A DNA stretch of 64,000 bases from Micromonospora matsumotoense (GTDB taxonomy: Bacteria > Actinomycetota > Actinomycetes > Mycobacteriales > Micromonosporaceae). This document shows, in pieces, positions 33,300-44,217 of the stretch (its first letter is position 1; the number at the start of each line of letters is the position of its first letter). The stretch is from the NCBI RefSeq assembly GCF_900091525.1, contig NZ_FMCU01000006.1, forward strand, positions 62,001 through 126,000, read 5' to 3'. The notes beneath the pieces are model-generated. The model worked only from the letters and a program-made list of their open reading frames with translations, was not told where the DNA came from and made no database searches. A program made the position numbers and the translations under genes.

Positions 33300-33677
33300 A
33301 TGACGGTCATGATGGGAAAACTGCGTTCCGTGGCCATCGACTGTCCCGACCCGCGGGCCCTGGCCGGCTTCTATGCCGAGCTGCTCGGCCTGCCCCTGGT
33401 CGAGGAGGATTCCGACGGCAACGAGTGGGTGGTGCTCGGCGGTCCGGTCGGGCAGCAGCCGCGGCTCGCCTTTCAACAGGCGCCCGACCTGCTTCCTCCG
33501 GCCTGGCCCGATCCCGCCCGTCCGCAGCAGTTCCACCTCGATGTCACGGTCGACGACATCGAGGTGGCCGAGAAGGCGGCGCTCGCCCTGGGGGCCCGTC
33601 GGCTGCCCGGTGAGGGGGAGGGCTTCCGGGTGTACGCCGACCCGGTGGGCCACCCGTTCTGTCTCTGTTGGGACTGA
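33300..33677 (+). CDS. VOC (glyoxalase/bleomycin-resistance) family protein
   Basis: A 125-residue single-domain protein with paired beta-alpha-beta-beta-beta units: SVAIDCPDPRALAGFYAELLGLPLVEED (first) and FHLDVTVDDIEVAEKAALALGAR (second), ending in VYADPVGHPFCLCWD. Metal-ligand positions are His in FHLDV and others at the strand starts, but a full metal site cannot be asserted. Family members include isomerases, dioxygenases and drug-binding proteins; no specific role can be named. ATG 33300 is preferred over the upstream in-frame start at 33270, which overlaps the previous gene. Confidence 0.85.
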   Translation: MTVMMGKLRSVAIDCPDPRALAGFYAELLGLPLVEEDSDGNEWVVLGGPVGQQPRLAFQQAPDLLPPAWPDPARPQQFHLDVTVDDIEVAEKAALALGARRLPGEGEGFRVYADPVGHPFCLCWD

Positions 33678-33826
33678 CGCCGCTGCCTGCCGGGCCGTCG
33701 GCTGACGCGCCGCCGTCGGCCCGGCCGTCCTCGGACGTCGGGGTGGCGGACGTGTCGCGACGGGTGCCGCCGCGACGCCGCTGCCCGGCCGGCGACGTCC
33801 GGCGTGCCGGGGTGGCCGGGGCGGGG

Positions 33827-33832
33827 CATGAT
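33827..33832 (+). promoter_or_regulatory. Leaderless-type -10 box CATGAT
   Basis: CATGAT, one base from TATGAT, ends 7 bases before GTG 33840. Confidence 0.35.
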
Positions 33833-33839
33833 CGGGGTT

Positions 33840-34841
33840 GTGATCGACTCCTCGCTGCGCCGCGCCTCCGGTTCGCTGTTCGGGCTCGCCTACGGCGATG
33901 CGCTCGGCAAGCCGACCGAGTTCCTCTCCGTGCCGGAGATCCACCGCCGGTACGGCCCGGACGGGCCACGGGAACTGGTCGGCGATCCGGTGCTGGTCAC
34001 CGACGACACCCAGATGGCGCTCGCGGTGGCGTGGGCCCTGCACGGCGCGCCCGGGTACACCCCGGAGGCGGTCGAGCCACTGCTCCGGCGGCGCTTCCTG
34101 GACTGGGCCGCCAGCCCGGAGAACAACCGGGCACCGGGGATGACCTGCCTGCGGGCCTGCGGCGAGCTGGGTCGGGGACTGCCGTGGCAGCAGGCGACGG
34201 TGATCGACTCGAAGGGGTGCGGCGCCAACATGCGGGTCACCCCGGTCGGGCTGCTCGACGTCGACCTGGACACTCTCGCCGGTCTGTCCCAGCTCCAGGC
34301 CGGCCTCACCCACGGTCACCCGACCGGCCTGGCCGCCAGCGAGCTGACCGCGTACGCGGTGCGGGTGCTGCGGGACGGCGCGGCGCTGGCGGAGTTGCCC
34401 GGCCTGCTGACCGACCGGGCCCGGACCCAGCGCCGCACCTACCGGGCCGACTGGCTGGGCGACCTGTGGCGGCGTTCCGGAGCGGACTCCCCGGCGGAGT
34501 TCATCGCCCAGGGGTGGGACGAGTGCCGGTCGGCGCTGGACCGGCTCGACGCCGCGCTGCGCCTGCCGGACGACGGCGGTGACCCGTGCCGGCACACCGG
34601 GGAGGGCTGGATCGCCGAGGAGGCCCTCGCCACCGCGCTGCTCTGCGTCCTGCGGCACCCCGACGACCCGGTGGCGGCGATCGGCCGGGGCGCGACCACC
34701 GCGGGTGACTCCGACTCGATCGCCGCGCTGGCCGGCGCGTTCCTCGGCACGACCCACGGGCTGTCCGGCTGGCCAGCCGACTGGTCCCCCCGCATCGAGT
34801 ACGCCGATCAGCTCGCCACCCTCGGCGCGGCCTGGGACTGA
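33840..34841 (+). CDS. ADP-ribosylglycohydrolase (DraG family)
   Basis: A 333-residue enzyme expected to remove ADP-ribose from proteins or small molecules. The family's metal-binding motifs are intact: GLAYGDALGKPTEF (near 14-27), DDTQMALA (about 53, bimetal Asp residues) and GDSDSIAALAGAFLG (near 290, second Asp cluster). The length is normal. Start GTG 33840 follows CATGAT by 7 bases; an ATG at 33828 or further upstream is less likely. No ADP-ribosyltransferase gene is adjacent, so its target is unknown. Confidence 0.9.
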   Translation: MIDSSLRRASGSLFGLAYGDALGKPTEFLSVPEIHRRYGPDGPRELVGDPVLVTDDTQMALAVAWALHGAPGYTPEAVEPLLRRRFLDWAASPENNRAPGMTCLRACGELGRGLPWQQATVIDSKGCGANMRVTPVGLLDVDLDTLAGLSQLQAGLTHGHPTGLAASELTAYAVRVLRDGAALAELPGLLTDRARTQRRTYRADWLGDLWRRSGADSPAEFIAQGWDECRSALDRLDAALRLPDDGGDPCRHTGEGWIAEEALATALLCVLRHPDDPVAAIGRGATTAGDSDSIAALAGAFLGTTHGLSGWPADWSPRIEYADQLATLGAAWD

Positions 34842-35154
34842 CCCGCCCGGAGGGTTGCCGTACCACCGGCCGGGTCGCGCCGTCGCGCGGGCCGTACCGC
34901 CGGCGGGCCGTACCCCCTGCGGGCCGTACCCCCTGCGGGTTGCACCACCGGCGGTTCGTGCCGTCGCGCGGTCCGCCGACCCGCGACCGACCCGGTCGTG
35001 CTCCGCCGTGCGGCGGAGTCGGGTGCGGTGGTGCGCGGGCGCGGTGCGGCGTGGCAGTGTCGGGCCTGAAGGGCGGGTCAGGGCGGGGTGCGGTGCGGGT
35101 CAGGCCGGGGTGCGGTCAGGGCGGGGTGCGGTACGGGTCAGGCCGGGCTGCGGC
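34842..35154. repeat. Two clusters of short GC-rich tandem repeats
   Basis: The 296-base gap after the DraG gene has no gene. Cluster 1 (34889-34952) is four 16-base units based on GGGCCGTACCCCCTGC, two of them identical. Cluster 2 (35075-35154) is four units of about 18-22 bases based on GGGTCAGGCCGGGGTGCGGT; its last unit runs into the 3' end of the PemK gene. Confidence 0.65.
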
Positions 35155-35650
35155 GTCCGTGCAGCCGTTGTACCCGACGCCACAACGCCGGGTCGCAGCT
35201 GCCGGCCCGGCGGGTGAAGGCGTCGGCCGGGACGTGCAGCGGCTCGGCCAGGTCGAGCCAGCTGTCGTGCTCGGCGTCCGGGTCCCAGTCCCGGGTCGGG
35301 ATCGACACGTGGTCGTCCCGGTCGCCCTTGTCCTGGCTGGTGATCTTCAGTACCTCACCGCCCCGGTCGTCGGCGCGTAACACCAGGCAGGGCCGTACCT
35401 TCGAGCCGGTGCCGTCGTGGAACGGCACGTCCGCCCACCAGATGTCACCCGGCCGCGGCGTGCCGGTGGGGGTGCGGGGGCGGGGTGGCGCGGTCGGACG
35501 GGCCCGGTCCCGGGGCGGGGTGCCCCGCTCCGGCCGGGTGCGTTGGCCGCCGCTCGACGGGCGTCCGCCCCGCTGCCGCCACTCGTTCCAGGCCCAGCCG
35601 GCGACGACCGCCAGGACGATCAGCAGACCCCACAGCACCCACTCCGGCAT
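35138..35650 (-). CDS. Membrane-anchored PemK/MazF-like protein
   Basis: A 170-residue protein with an N-terminal membrane helix (residues 4-21, VLWGLLIVLAVVAGWAW), a P/R/T-rich linker (25-65) and a PemK-like fold: PRPGDIWWADVPFHDG, KVRPCLVL, ITSQDKG and DHVSIPTRDWD. MazF/PemK toxins are soluble RNases with the Arg in KxRP and a Ser/Thr on the last strands; the Arg is kept. There is no antitoxin gene beside it, and a membrane anchor is unusual for this fold. Toxin activity is therefore doubtful. ATG 35650 has GGAGGAAGG upstream. Confidence 0.8.
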   Translation of the reverse strand: MPEWVLWGLLIVLAVVAGWAWNEWRQRGGRPSSGGQRTRPERGTPPRDRARPTAPPRPRTPTGTPRPGDIWWADVPFHDGTGSKVRPCLVLRADDRGGEVLKITSQDKGDRDDHVSIPTRDWDPDAEHDSWLDLAEPLHVPADAFTRRAGSCDPALWRRVQRLHGRRSPA

Positions 35651-35784
35651 CGGTACCCGCCTTCCTCCGGGCGGCCACCGTGCCGCCGACGTGCGGCGAT
35701 CGTCGCACGGTCGGGGGTCGCCCGCCCGTCGGGCGCGGTGGGGGAGGCCGCAGAGTGTCCGACCGGCCCGTTACCGTGCTCCAG

Positions 35785-37968
<2,184 letters not shown>

Positions 37969-38044
37969 CCGCCCGCCCCACCCGGCGCGGGCCCCGCCTG
38001 TCCCGCTCCACCCATAGGTGAATCTTGGGGTCGTATACCAACTT

Positions 38045-38071
38045 AGTCACGACTACGACCGATTCGTGGCT
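38045..38071. promoter_or_regulatory. 8-11-8 inverted repeat upstream of the GGDEF-EAL gene
   Basis: AGTCACGA (38045-38052) and TCGTGGCT (38064-38071) pair at 7 of 8. It lies about 90 bases before the gene in an AT-richer stretch and is a candidate operator. Confidence 0.35.
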
Positions 38072-38159
38072 GTCGTACGGGTCCACCGGCACCCAGGGCG
38101 TTTCATGGTGGCAGGTGTGCGGCAGACGTACACCCTGATGGGCGTGCCCGGGAGGTGCG

Positions 38160-40544
38160 ATGGAGACCGCCGATCCCCGCAACTCGTTCCCGGGTGGGCG
38201 GGAGGCACCGTTCCTGGGTCTCGTCGCCGGGGTGATCGGCCTGGCCGTCCTGGCCTCCGTCGCGCCGCTGGTCGACCTCCTCGACCGGCCCGACCGGTTG
38301 CCGGCCGCGTTCTGGACGATGGCGGTGCTCGCGGTCGGCTGCGACGCCCGGCCCTTCGTGCCCTCGGGACGCCGGCAGACCTCCGCGGTCTTCCCGTCCA
38401 CCTGCTTCACCTTCGCCATCCTGCTCGGCTGGGGTCTCGGCCCGGCGGTGCTCGTGCAGGCCGTCGCGGTCGCCGTCTCCGGCGTACGACTGGGACACGC
38501 CCCCTGGCGGACCACCTTCAACGCGGCCCAGTACGCCTGCGCGCTCGCCGCCGCGTACCTGGTGCTCCGGCTCGGGCCGGGCGGCCTGTTCGACGACGAC
38601 CGGTGGGGCTGGACCGACATCCTCACGGTCGGCGGCGCGACCGTCACCTGGTTCGTGGTCAACTACGGGCTGGTCAGCACCGCGCTGCGGCTGCGCTTCG
38701 GCGGTCGGTGGTGGCCGGCGGCCCGGCAGGGGCTGCCGTTCGAACTGCTCTCCACCGGTTCGCTGCTGCTGCTCGCCCCAATCCTGGTCACCGCCGCGCG
38801 GGCCAATGCCGCGCTGATCCCGCTGGTGCTGGTGCCGCTGTTCGCGGTCTACCGGATGGCCCGCCTCTCCGACGAACAGGTCCAACTCGCGGCCCTCGAC
38901 CCGCTCACCGGCCTGCCCAACCGCAAGGCGCTGCTCGCCGAGGTGGCCGAGCAGGTGCACCGGCACGCCGAGCGGGTCGCCCGGGGGGAACCCGGCGCGC
39001 AGGTGGCGCTCCTGCTGATCGACCTGGACCGGTTCAAGAACGTCAACGACGCGCTCGGCCACGCGGTCGGTGACCGGCTGCTGGTCGAGGTGGGTGCCCG
39101 GCTCGCCGAGGTGATCGGGGACCGGGACCTGCTGGCCCGGCTCGGCGGGGACGAGTTCGCGATCGTGGCCGGTGGGCTCGACGGGGTCGACGAGGCCCGG
39201 GAGTTGGCGGACCGGGTGGTCGCCGCGCTGGCCGAACCGGTGTCGCTGGACGGGCTGCCGCTGGACGTCGGCGGCTCGATCGGCATCGCGCTCTTCCCCG
39301 ACCACGGCGAGGACTACGCCACCCTGATGCGCCACGCCGACGTCGCCATGTACGACGCGAAGCACCGCAACGACACCGTCGCCGTGTACGCGGCCGAGTC
39401 CGACCACAACTCCGCCGAGCGGTTGGGGCTCCTGGCCGACCTGCGGCGCGTACTGGAGGCCGGGCCGGCGGGCGGGCGGACCGTGCGGGGCGGTGACGGT
39501 GCGACCCTGCCGCCCCGGCTGGCCCCCGACGACGGACCTGCCAGCGCCCCGGGTCCCCGGGGCGGGGTCGAGCTGGGTGTCCCGGGCCGGTGGTGGCTGC
39601 CGCGCCGACGGCTGCGGCCGGGGCCGGCGCACCCCGACGAGCTGCTGAACCGGATTCTCACCGGTGCCGACCCGGTCCGCCGCCGTGCGGCGGCCCCGCA
39701 GCACCGGCCCTCCGTGCTGACCTCGGTGACGCAGGACGCCGCGCCGCCGGCCAGCTCGGCGGAGGTCGGCGAGATCACCATGTACTACCAACCGCAGGTC
39801 GCCATCGCCACCGGGGAGGTGGTCGGGGTGGAGGCGCTGCTGCGCTGGCGGCACCCGCGCCGGGGGATGGTCGACCCGGAGGAGCTGATCCGGGTCGCCG
39901 AGCAGAGCGCCGTGATGCGCCTGCTCACCTACTGGGTGATCGACGACGTGGTGGCGCAGCTCGCGAAGTGGGCGGCGGCCGGGATCACCCTGCGGGCGGC
40001 GCTCAACGTCAGCGTCCGCGACCTGCACACCGGGGAGATCGTGGACCGGATCGCCGAGCGGCTGACCGGTTGCGGGGTACGCCCGGAACGGCTGCAACTG
40101 GAGATCACCGAGGGGGCGCTGATGGCCGACCCCCGGCGGGTGCTCGCCACCATCACCCGGCTGCACCAGCTCGGGGTGGCCATCTCGCTGGACGACTTCG
40201 GCACCGGCTACTCGTCGTTGCAGCACCTGCGCCGGCTGCCGCTGTCCGAGGTGAAGGTGGACCGGTCGTTCGTGCTGGGGATGGCCGAGGACGCCGACGA
40301 CGCGGCGATCGTCCGGTCGACGATCGAGCTGGCCGGCGCGCTCGGGCTGCGGGTGGTGGCCGAGGGGGTCGAGGACGAACGGACCTGGCGGCTCCTGCAC
40401 GCGGCCGGTTGCGACGCCGCGCAGGGCTGGTTCTACGCCCGCCCGATGCCCGCCGACGAGCTGGCCGCCTGGCTGGCCCGCTACCGCCCGCTCAGCCCGG
40501 TGCCCAGCCCGGACGCCGAGATTCCCCGCCGGCACGCCCGCTGA
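38160..40544 (+). CDS. Membrane GGDEF-EAL protein, catalytically intact (cyclic-di-GMP turnover)
   Basis: A 794-residue protein with about six to seven membrane helices (15-230) and no recognisable ligand domain. The GGDEF domain (about 240-405) has the metal-binding LLIDLDRFKNVND and an intact GGDEF active site (about 328), so diguanylate cyclase activity is likely. The EAL domain (to 790) has EALLRW (557), NVSVRD, EITEG, DDFGTGYSSL (about 678), KVDRSF and VAEGVE, all needed for phosphodiesterase activity. Between them, an insertion of about 110 G/P/R-rich residues (427-537) splits the first EAL helix from its first strand. ATG 38160 has GGAGG upstream. It is inserted between ligA and gatC. 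Confidence 0.95.
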   Translation: METADPRNSFPGGREAPFLGLVAGVIGLAVLASVAPLVDLLDRPDRLPAAFWTMAVLAVGCDARPFVPSGRRQTSAVFPSTCFTFAILLGWGLGPAVLVQAVAVAVSGVRLGHAPWRTTFNAAQYACALAAAYLVLRLGPGGLFDDDRWGWTDILTVGGATVTWFVVNYGLVSTALRLRFGGRWWPAARQGLPFELLSTGSLLLLAPILVTAARANAALIPLVLVPLFAVYRMARLSDEQVQLAALDPLTGLPNRKALLAEVAEQVHRHAERVARGEPGAQVALLLIDLDRFKNVNDALGHAVGDRLLVEVGARLAEVIGDRDLLARLGGDEFAIVAGGLDGVDEARELADRVVAALAEPVSLDGLPLDVGGSIGIALFPDHGEDYATLMRHADVAMYDAKHRNDTVAVYAAESDHNSAERLGLLADLRRVLEAGPAGGRTVRGGDGATLPPRLAPDDGPASAPGPRGGVELGVPGRWWLPRRRLRPGPAHPDELLNRILTGADPVRRRAAAPQHRPSVLTSVTQDAAPPASSAEVGEITMYYQPQVAIATGEVVGVEALLRWRHPRRGMVDPEELIRVAEQSAVMRLLTYWVIDDVVAQLAKWAAAGITLRAALNVSVRDLHTGEIVDRIAERLTGCGVRPERLQLEITEGALMADPRRVLATITRLHQLGVAISLDDFGTGYSSLQHLRRLPLSEVKVDRSFVLGMAEDADDAAIVRSTIELAGALGLRVVAEGVEDERTWRLLHAAGCDAAQGWFYARPMPADELAAWLARYRPLSPVPSPDAEIPRRHAR

Positions 40545-40602
40545 CCGACCCGGTCCTACCGGGATGAGGGGAGTCGGAGGCGTCGGGGTGAGCGCAGGAC
40601 AA

Positions 40603-40608
40603 TAGACT
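40603..40608 (+). promoter_or_regulatory. -10 box TAGACT of the gatCAB operon
   Basis: TAGACT lies 82 bases before gatC, leaving an untranslated leader of about 75 bases with no clear uORF or hairpin. Confidence 0.4.
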
Positions 40609-40690
40609 CGCTCCGGTCACCGCGCGTCATCCCGTCGACGGCGCGGCCGGCACACCCAGACGCAGCAGCACAGTCACGAAGGGGGCACCG

Positions 40691-40996
40691 ATGGCCGCCA
40701 TCTCCCGCGAGGAGGTCGCGCACCTCGCGCGACTGTCGCGGCTCGCCGTCACCGAGGAGGAGCTGGACACCTTCGCCGGTCAACTGGACGTGATCCTCCA
40801 GTCGGTCGCGCAGGTCGGCGAGGTCACGGCGGCGGACATCCCGCCGACCTCCCACTCGGTGCCGTTGACCAACGTGCTCCGCGAGGACGTGGTGGTGCCC
40901 GGACTGACCCCGCAGGAGGCGCTGTCGGGTGCCCCCGACGTCGCCGAGCAGCGGTTCCGCGTCCCGCGGATCCTGGACGAGGATGTGGCGTCGTGA
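40691..40996 (+). CDS. gatC: Asp-tRNA(Asn)/Glu-tRNA(Gln) amidotransferase subunit C
   Basis: A 101-residue subunit that stabilises GatA and holds the GatCAB complex together. The family signature runs through [19 protein letters not shown] (near 6-24), [14 protein letters not shown] (near 31) and a C-terminal belt with the [11 protein letters not shown] segment, ending [12 protein letters not shown] 40691 has AAGGGGG upstream. gatA begins 76 bases later. GatCAB makes Gln-tRNA and, in many actinobacteria, Asn-tRNA from mischarged tRNA. Confidence 0.96.
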   Translation: MAAISREEVAHLARLSRLAVTEEELDTFAGQLDVILQSVAQVGEVTAADIPPTSHSVPLTNVLREDVVVPGLTPQEALSGAPDVAEQRFRVPRILDEDVAS

Positions 40997-41072
40997 GCGG
41001 GCGTGACAGGCGAACCATCGAGCCCAGTGCGCCGGGTGCCCGGGGCGCCGGTGAGCGGAGCGAGGCGACGGC

Positions 41073-42548
41073 ATGACCGACCTGACCAGAATGACCGCGA
41101 CCGACCTGGCCGGGCTGGTGGCCGCCGGGGAGACCTCCGCCGTCGAGGTGACCCGGGCCCACCTGGACCGGATCGCCGCCGTCGACGACCGGGTGCACGC
41201 GTTCCTGCACGTCGACACCGAGGGGGCGCTGGCCGCCGCCCGCGCGGTCGACGAGCGCCGGGCCGCCGGTGAGGAGTTGGGTCCGCTGGCCGGGGTGCCG
41301 GTGGCGGTGAAGGACGTGCTCACCACCAAGGGCGTGCCGACCACCGTCGGCTCGAAGATCCTCGAAGGCTGGCGTCCGCCGTACGACGCGACGATCGTGC
41401 AGCGGCTGCGCGCGGCCGGCACGGTGATGCTCGGCAAGACCAACATGGACGAGTTCGCGATGGGCTCCTCCACCGAGTACTCGGCGTACGGCCCGACCCA
41501 CAACCCGTGGGACACCGACCGGATCCCGGGCGGCTCGGGCGGGGGCAGCGCTGCCGCACTGGCCGCGTACGAGGCTCCGCTTGCCATCGGCTCCGACACG
41601 GGTGGCTCGATCCGCCAGCCGGGCGCGGTCACCGGCACCGTCGGCGCGAAGCCCACCTACGGCGGCACCTCCCGGTACGGCCTGGTCGCCTTCTCCTCCT
41701 CGCTGGACACCCCCGGCCCGTGCGCCCGGACCGTGCTCGACGCGGCCCTGCTGCACCAGGTCATCGGCGGGCACGACCCGCGCGACTCCACCTCCATTCC
41801 GCAGCCGGTGCCGGACGTGGTGGCCGCCGCGAGGCAGGGTGCGACAGGTGACCTGACCGGGGTGAAGCTCGGCATCGTCAAGGAGTTCACCGGTGAGGGT
41901 GCGGAGCCGGGCGTGATGGCCGCGTTCCGCGACGCGGTGGACACGCTGGCCAAGCTGGGTGCCGAGATCGTCGAGGTGTCCTGCCCGCACTTCCGGTACG
42001 CGCTGCCGGCGTACTACCTGATCGCGCCGAGCGAGTGCTCCTCCAACCTGGCCCGGTTCGACGGGGTCCGGTTCGGGCTGCGGGTCGGCGACGACGGCAA
42101 CCGGTCGCTGGAGGAGGTCATGTCGCTGACCCGGGAGGCCGGCTTCGGCGCCGAGGTCAAGCGGCGGATCATGGTCGGCACGTACGCGCTGTCGTCGGGC
42201 TACTACGACGCCTACTACGGGCAGGCGCAGAAGGTCCGTACCCTGATCACCCGCGACTTCACCACGGCGTTTGAGCAGGTCGACGCGCTGATCTCGCCTA
42301 CCACGCCGTTCGTGGCGTTCCCGATCGGGGCGCGCACCGCCGACCCGTACCAGATGTACCTGGCGGACCTGTTCACCATCCCGACCAACCTCTACGGCGG
42401 GCCGGGCATCTCGGTGCCGTGCGGCCTGTCCGAGGGGCTGCCCGTCGGTCTGCAGGTGATGGCCCCGACGATGGCCGACGACCGGATGTACCGGGTCGCC
42501 GCTGCGCTGGAGTCCGTGGTCGGCACGTTCACCCCACCGGCACTGTGA
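41073..42548 (+). CDS. gatA: Asp-tRNA(Asn)/Glu-tRNA(Gln) amidotransferase subunit A
   Basis: A 491-residue glutaminase of the amidase-signature family that makes ammonia for GatB. The Ser-cisSer-Lys triad is intact: Lys in [12 protein letters not shown] (about 79), cis-Ser in [11 protein letters not shown] (about 154) and the nucleophile in [11 protein letters not shown] (about 177). C-terminal parts [18 protein letters not shown] are standard. ATG 41073 has an AGGCGACGG-type SD. gatB follows after 13 bases. Confidence 0.97.
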   Translation: MTDLTRMTATDLAGLVAAGETSAVEVTRAHLDRIAAVDDRVHAFLHVDTEGALAAARAVDERRAAGEELGPLAGVPVAVKDVLTTKGVPTTVGSKILEGWRPPYDATIVQRLRAAGTVMLGKTNMDEFAMGSSTEYSAYGPTHNPWDTDRIPGGSGGGSAAALAAYEAPLAIGSDTGGSIRQPGAVTGTVGAKPTYGGTSRYGLVAFSSSLDTPGPCARTVLDAALLHQVIGGHDPRDSTSIPQPVPDVVAAARQGATGDLTGVKLGIVKEFTGEGAEPGVMAAFRDAVDTLAKLGAEIVEVSCPHFRYALPAYYLIAPSECSSNLARFDGVRFGLRVGDDGNRSLEEVMSLTREAGFGAEVKRRIMVGTYALSSGYYDAYYGQAQKVRTLITRDFTTAFEQVDALISPTTPFVAFPIGARTADPYQMYLADLFTIPTNLYGGPGISVPCGLSEGLPVGLQVMAPTMADDRMYRVAAALESVVGTFTPPAL

Positions 42549-42561
42549 GGCTGGAGTTCAG

Positions 42562-44061
42562 ATGACGACGACACTGCCCGCGTACGACGAGGTCGTTGCG
42601 CGTTACGAGCCGGTGATCGGCCTGGAGACCCACGTCGAGCTGGGCACGAACACCAAGATGTTCTGCGGCTGCCCGACCGACTTCGGCGGCGAGCCGAACA
42701 CCCGGGTCTGCCCGGTCTGCCTGGGTCTGCCCGGGTCGCTGCCGGTGGCCAACAAGGCGGCCATCGAGGCGACCATCCGGATCGGGCTGGCGCTGAACTG
42801 CTCCATCGCCGATTGGTGCCGGTTCGCCCGGAAGAACTACTTCTATCCGGACATGCCGAAGGACTTCCAGATCAGCCAGTACGACGAGCCGCTGTGCGCC
42901 GACGGCTACCTGGACGTCGAGGTCGGCGGCGAGCTGGTGCGGATCGGCATCGAGCGGGTGCACCTCGAGGAGGACACCGGCAAGACGCTGCACGTCGGTG
43001 GGGCCACCGGCCGGATCCACGGCGCGACCGAGTCGCTGGTCGACTACAACCGGGCCGGCATCCCGCTGGTGGAGATCGTTACCAGGCCCGTTCCCGGCAC
43101 CGGTGCGCTCGCCCCCGAGGTGGCCAAGGCGTACGTGACGGAGCTACGGGACGTGCTGCGCTCGCTGGGCGTCTCCGACGTACGGATGGAGGAGGGGTCG
43201 CTGCGCTGCGACGTCAATACCTCCCTCAACCTGCCGGGCGAGGAGTGGGGCACCCGTACCGAGACCAAGAACGTCAACTCGTTGCGGTCGGTGGAGCGGG
43301 CGGTCCGCTCGGAGATCCTGCGGCAGGCGTCGGTGCTCGACGCGGGCGGCCGGATCACCCAGGAGACCCGGCACTTCCACGAGGACACCGGGGACACCAC
43401 GCCGGGCCGGTCCAAGGAGACCGCCACCGACTACCGCTACTTCCCGGAGCCGGACCTGGTGCCGCTCGCCCCGGACACCGCCTGGGTGGCCGAGCTGAAG
43501 GCGGCCCTGCCGGAGCTGCCCCGGCTGCACCGTCGCCGCCTCCAGGAGCAGTGGGGCCTGTCCGACCTCGACATGCAGTCGGTGCTCAACGCCGGTGCGG
43601 TCGAGCTGATCGAGGCGACCGTGGCCGCCGGCACCACCCCGGCGGCGGCCCGTAAGTGGTGGCTGGGTGAGCTGTCCCGTCGGGCCAACGAGACCGGCGT
43701 GGAGCTGGCCGACATCGGGGCCACCCCGGCGCAGGTCGCCGAGCTCCAGGGCCTGGTCGACGCGGGCAAGCTCAACGACAAGCTGGCGCGTACGGTGCTG
43801 GAGGGCGTGGTCGACGGCGAGGGTTCGCCCACCGAGATCATGACCAACCGGGGCCTGGAGGTGGTCTCCGACACCGGTGCGCTCACCGCCGCCGTGGACG
43901 AGGCGATCGCCGCCAACCCGGGCATCGCCGACAAGATCCGCAGCGGCAAGGTGGCGGCGGCCGGCGCGCTGGTCGGCGCGGTGATGAAGGCCACCCGTGG
44001 CCAGGCGGACGCCAAGACCCTGCGTGACCTGATCCTGGAGCGCCTCGGCGTCCAGGGCTGA
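42562..44061 (+). CDS. gatB: Asp-tRNA(Asn)/Glu-tRNA(Gln) amidotransferase subunit B
   Basis: A 499-residue subunit that binds the mischarged tRNA and phosphorylates then amidates its side chain. The signature parts are [12 protein letters not shown] (near 15), [13 protein letters not shown] (near 52), [20 protein letters not shown] (near 92), the RxHxEEDTGK motif (near 133), and the C-terminal helical YqeY-like tail (about 340-499). Zn-ligand Cys residues in FCGCPTDF and CPVC are present. GGAG precedes ATG 42562. A terminator follows at 44109. Confidence 0.97.
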   Translation: MTTTLPAYDEVVARYEPVIGLETHVELGTNTKMFCGCPTDFGGEPNTRVCPVCLGLPGSLPVANKAAIEATIRIGLALNCSIADWCRFARKNYFYPDMPKDFQISQYDEPLCADGYLDVEVGGELVRIGIERVHLEEDTGKTLHVGGATGRIHGATESLVDYNRAGIPLVEIVTRPVPGTGALAPEVAKAYVTELRDVLRSLGVSDVRMEEGSLRCDVNTSLNLPGEEWGTRTETKNVNSLRSVERAVRSEILRQASVLDAGGRITQETRHFHEDTGDTTPGRSKETATDYRYFPEPDLVPLAPDTAWVAELKAALPELPRLHRRRLQEQWGLSDLDMQSVLNAGAVELIEATVAAGTTPAAARKWWLGELSRRANETGVELADIGATPAQVAELQGLVDAGKLNDKLARTVLEGVVDGEGSPTEIMTNRGLEVVSDTGALTAAVDEAIAANPGIADKIRSGKVAAAGALVGAVMKATRGQADAKTLRDLILERLGVQG

Positions 44062-44108
44062 CCGGTGCGGCCGGGCCCGACGGGGTCCCTGGCTGCCAGC
44101 CGGCGAGG

Positions 44109-44130
44109 GCCGTCGTCGTGACCCGACGGC
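44109..44130. terminator. Hairpin terminator of the gatCAB operon
   Basis: Stem GCCGTCG/CGACGGC with an 8-base loop, 48 bases after gatB. A wider GGTGCGG/CCGCACC pairing flanks it. Confidence 0.55.
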
Positions 44131-44217
44131 GGCCCGCACCGCACCCCCGGAGTACGCGCGCGACCCGCGCGGCCCCCCGCCCGAGGGCGTCAACGGCGAC
44201 GCCCGGATGGAGTTCCC

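Noticed and set aside
38103..40535. Antisense open frame of about 810 codons opposite the GGDEF-EAL gene
   Set aside because: Its composition (Q, R, G, H, P rich) and lack of any domain mark it as a shadow of a high-GC3 gene. The same holds for the antisense frames at 60621-63056 and 43144-45630.
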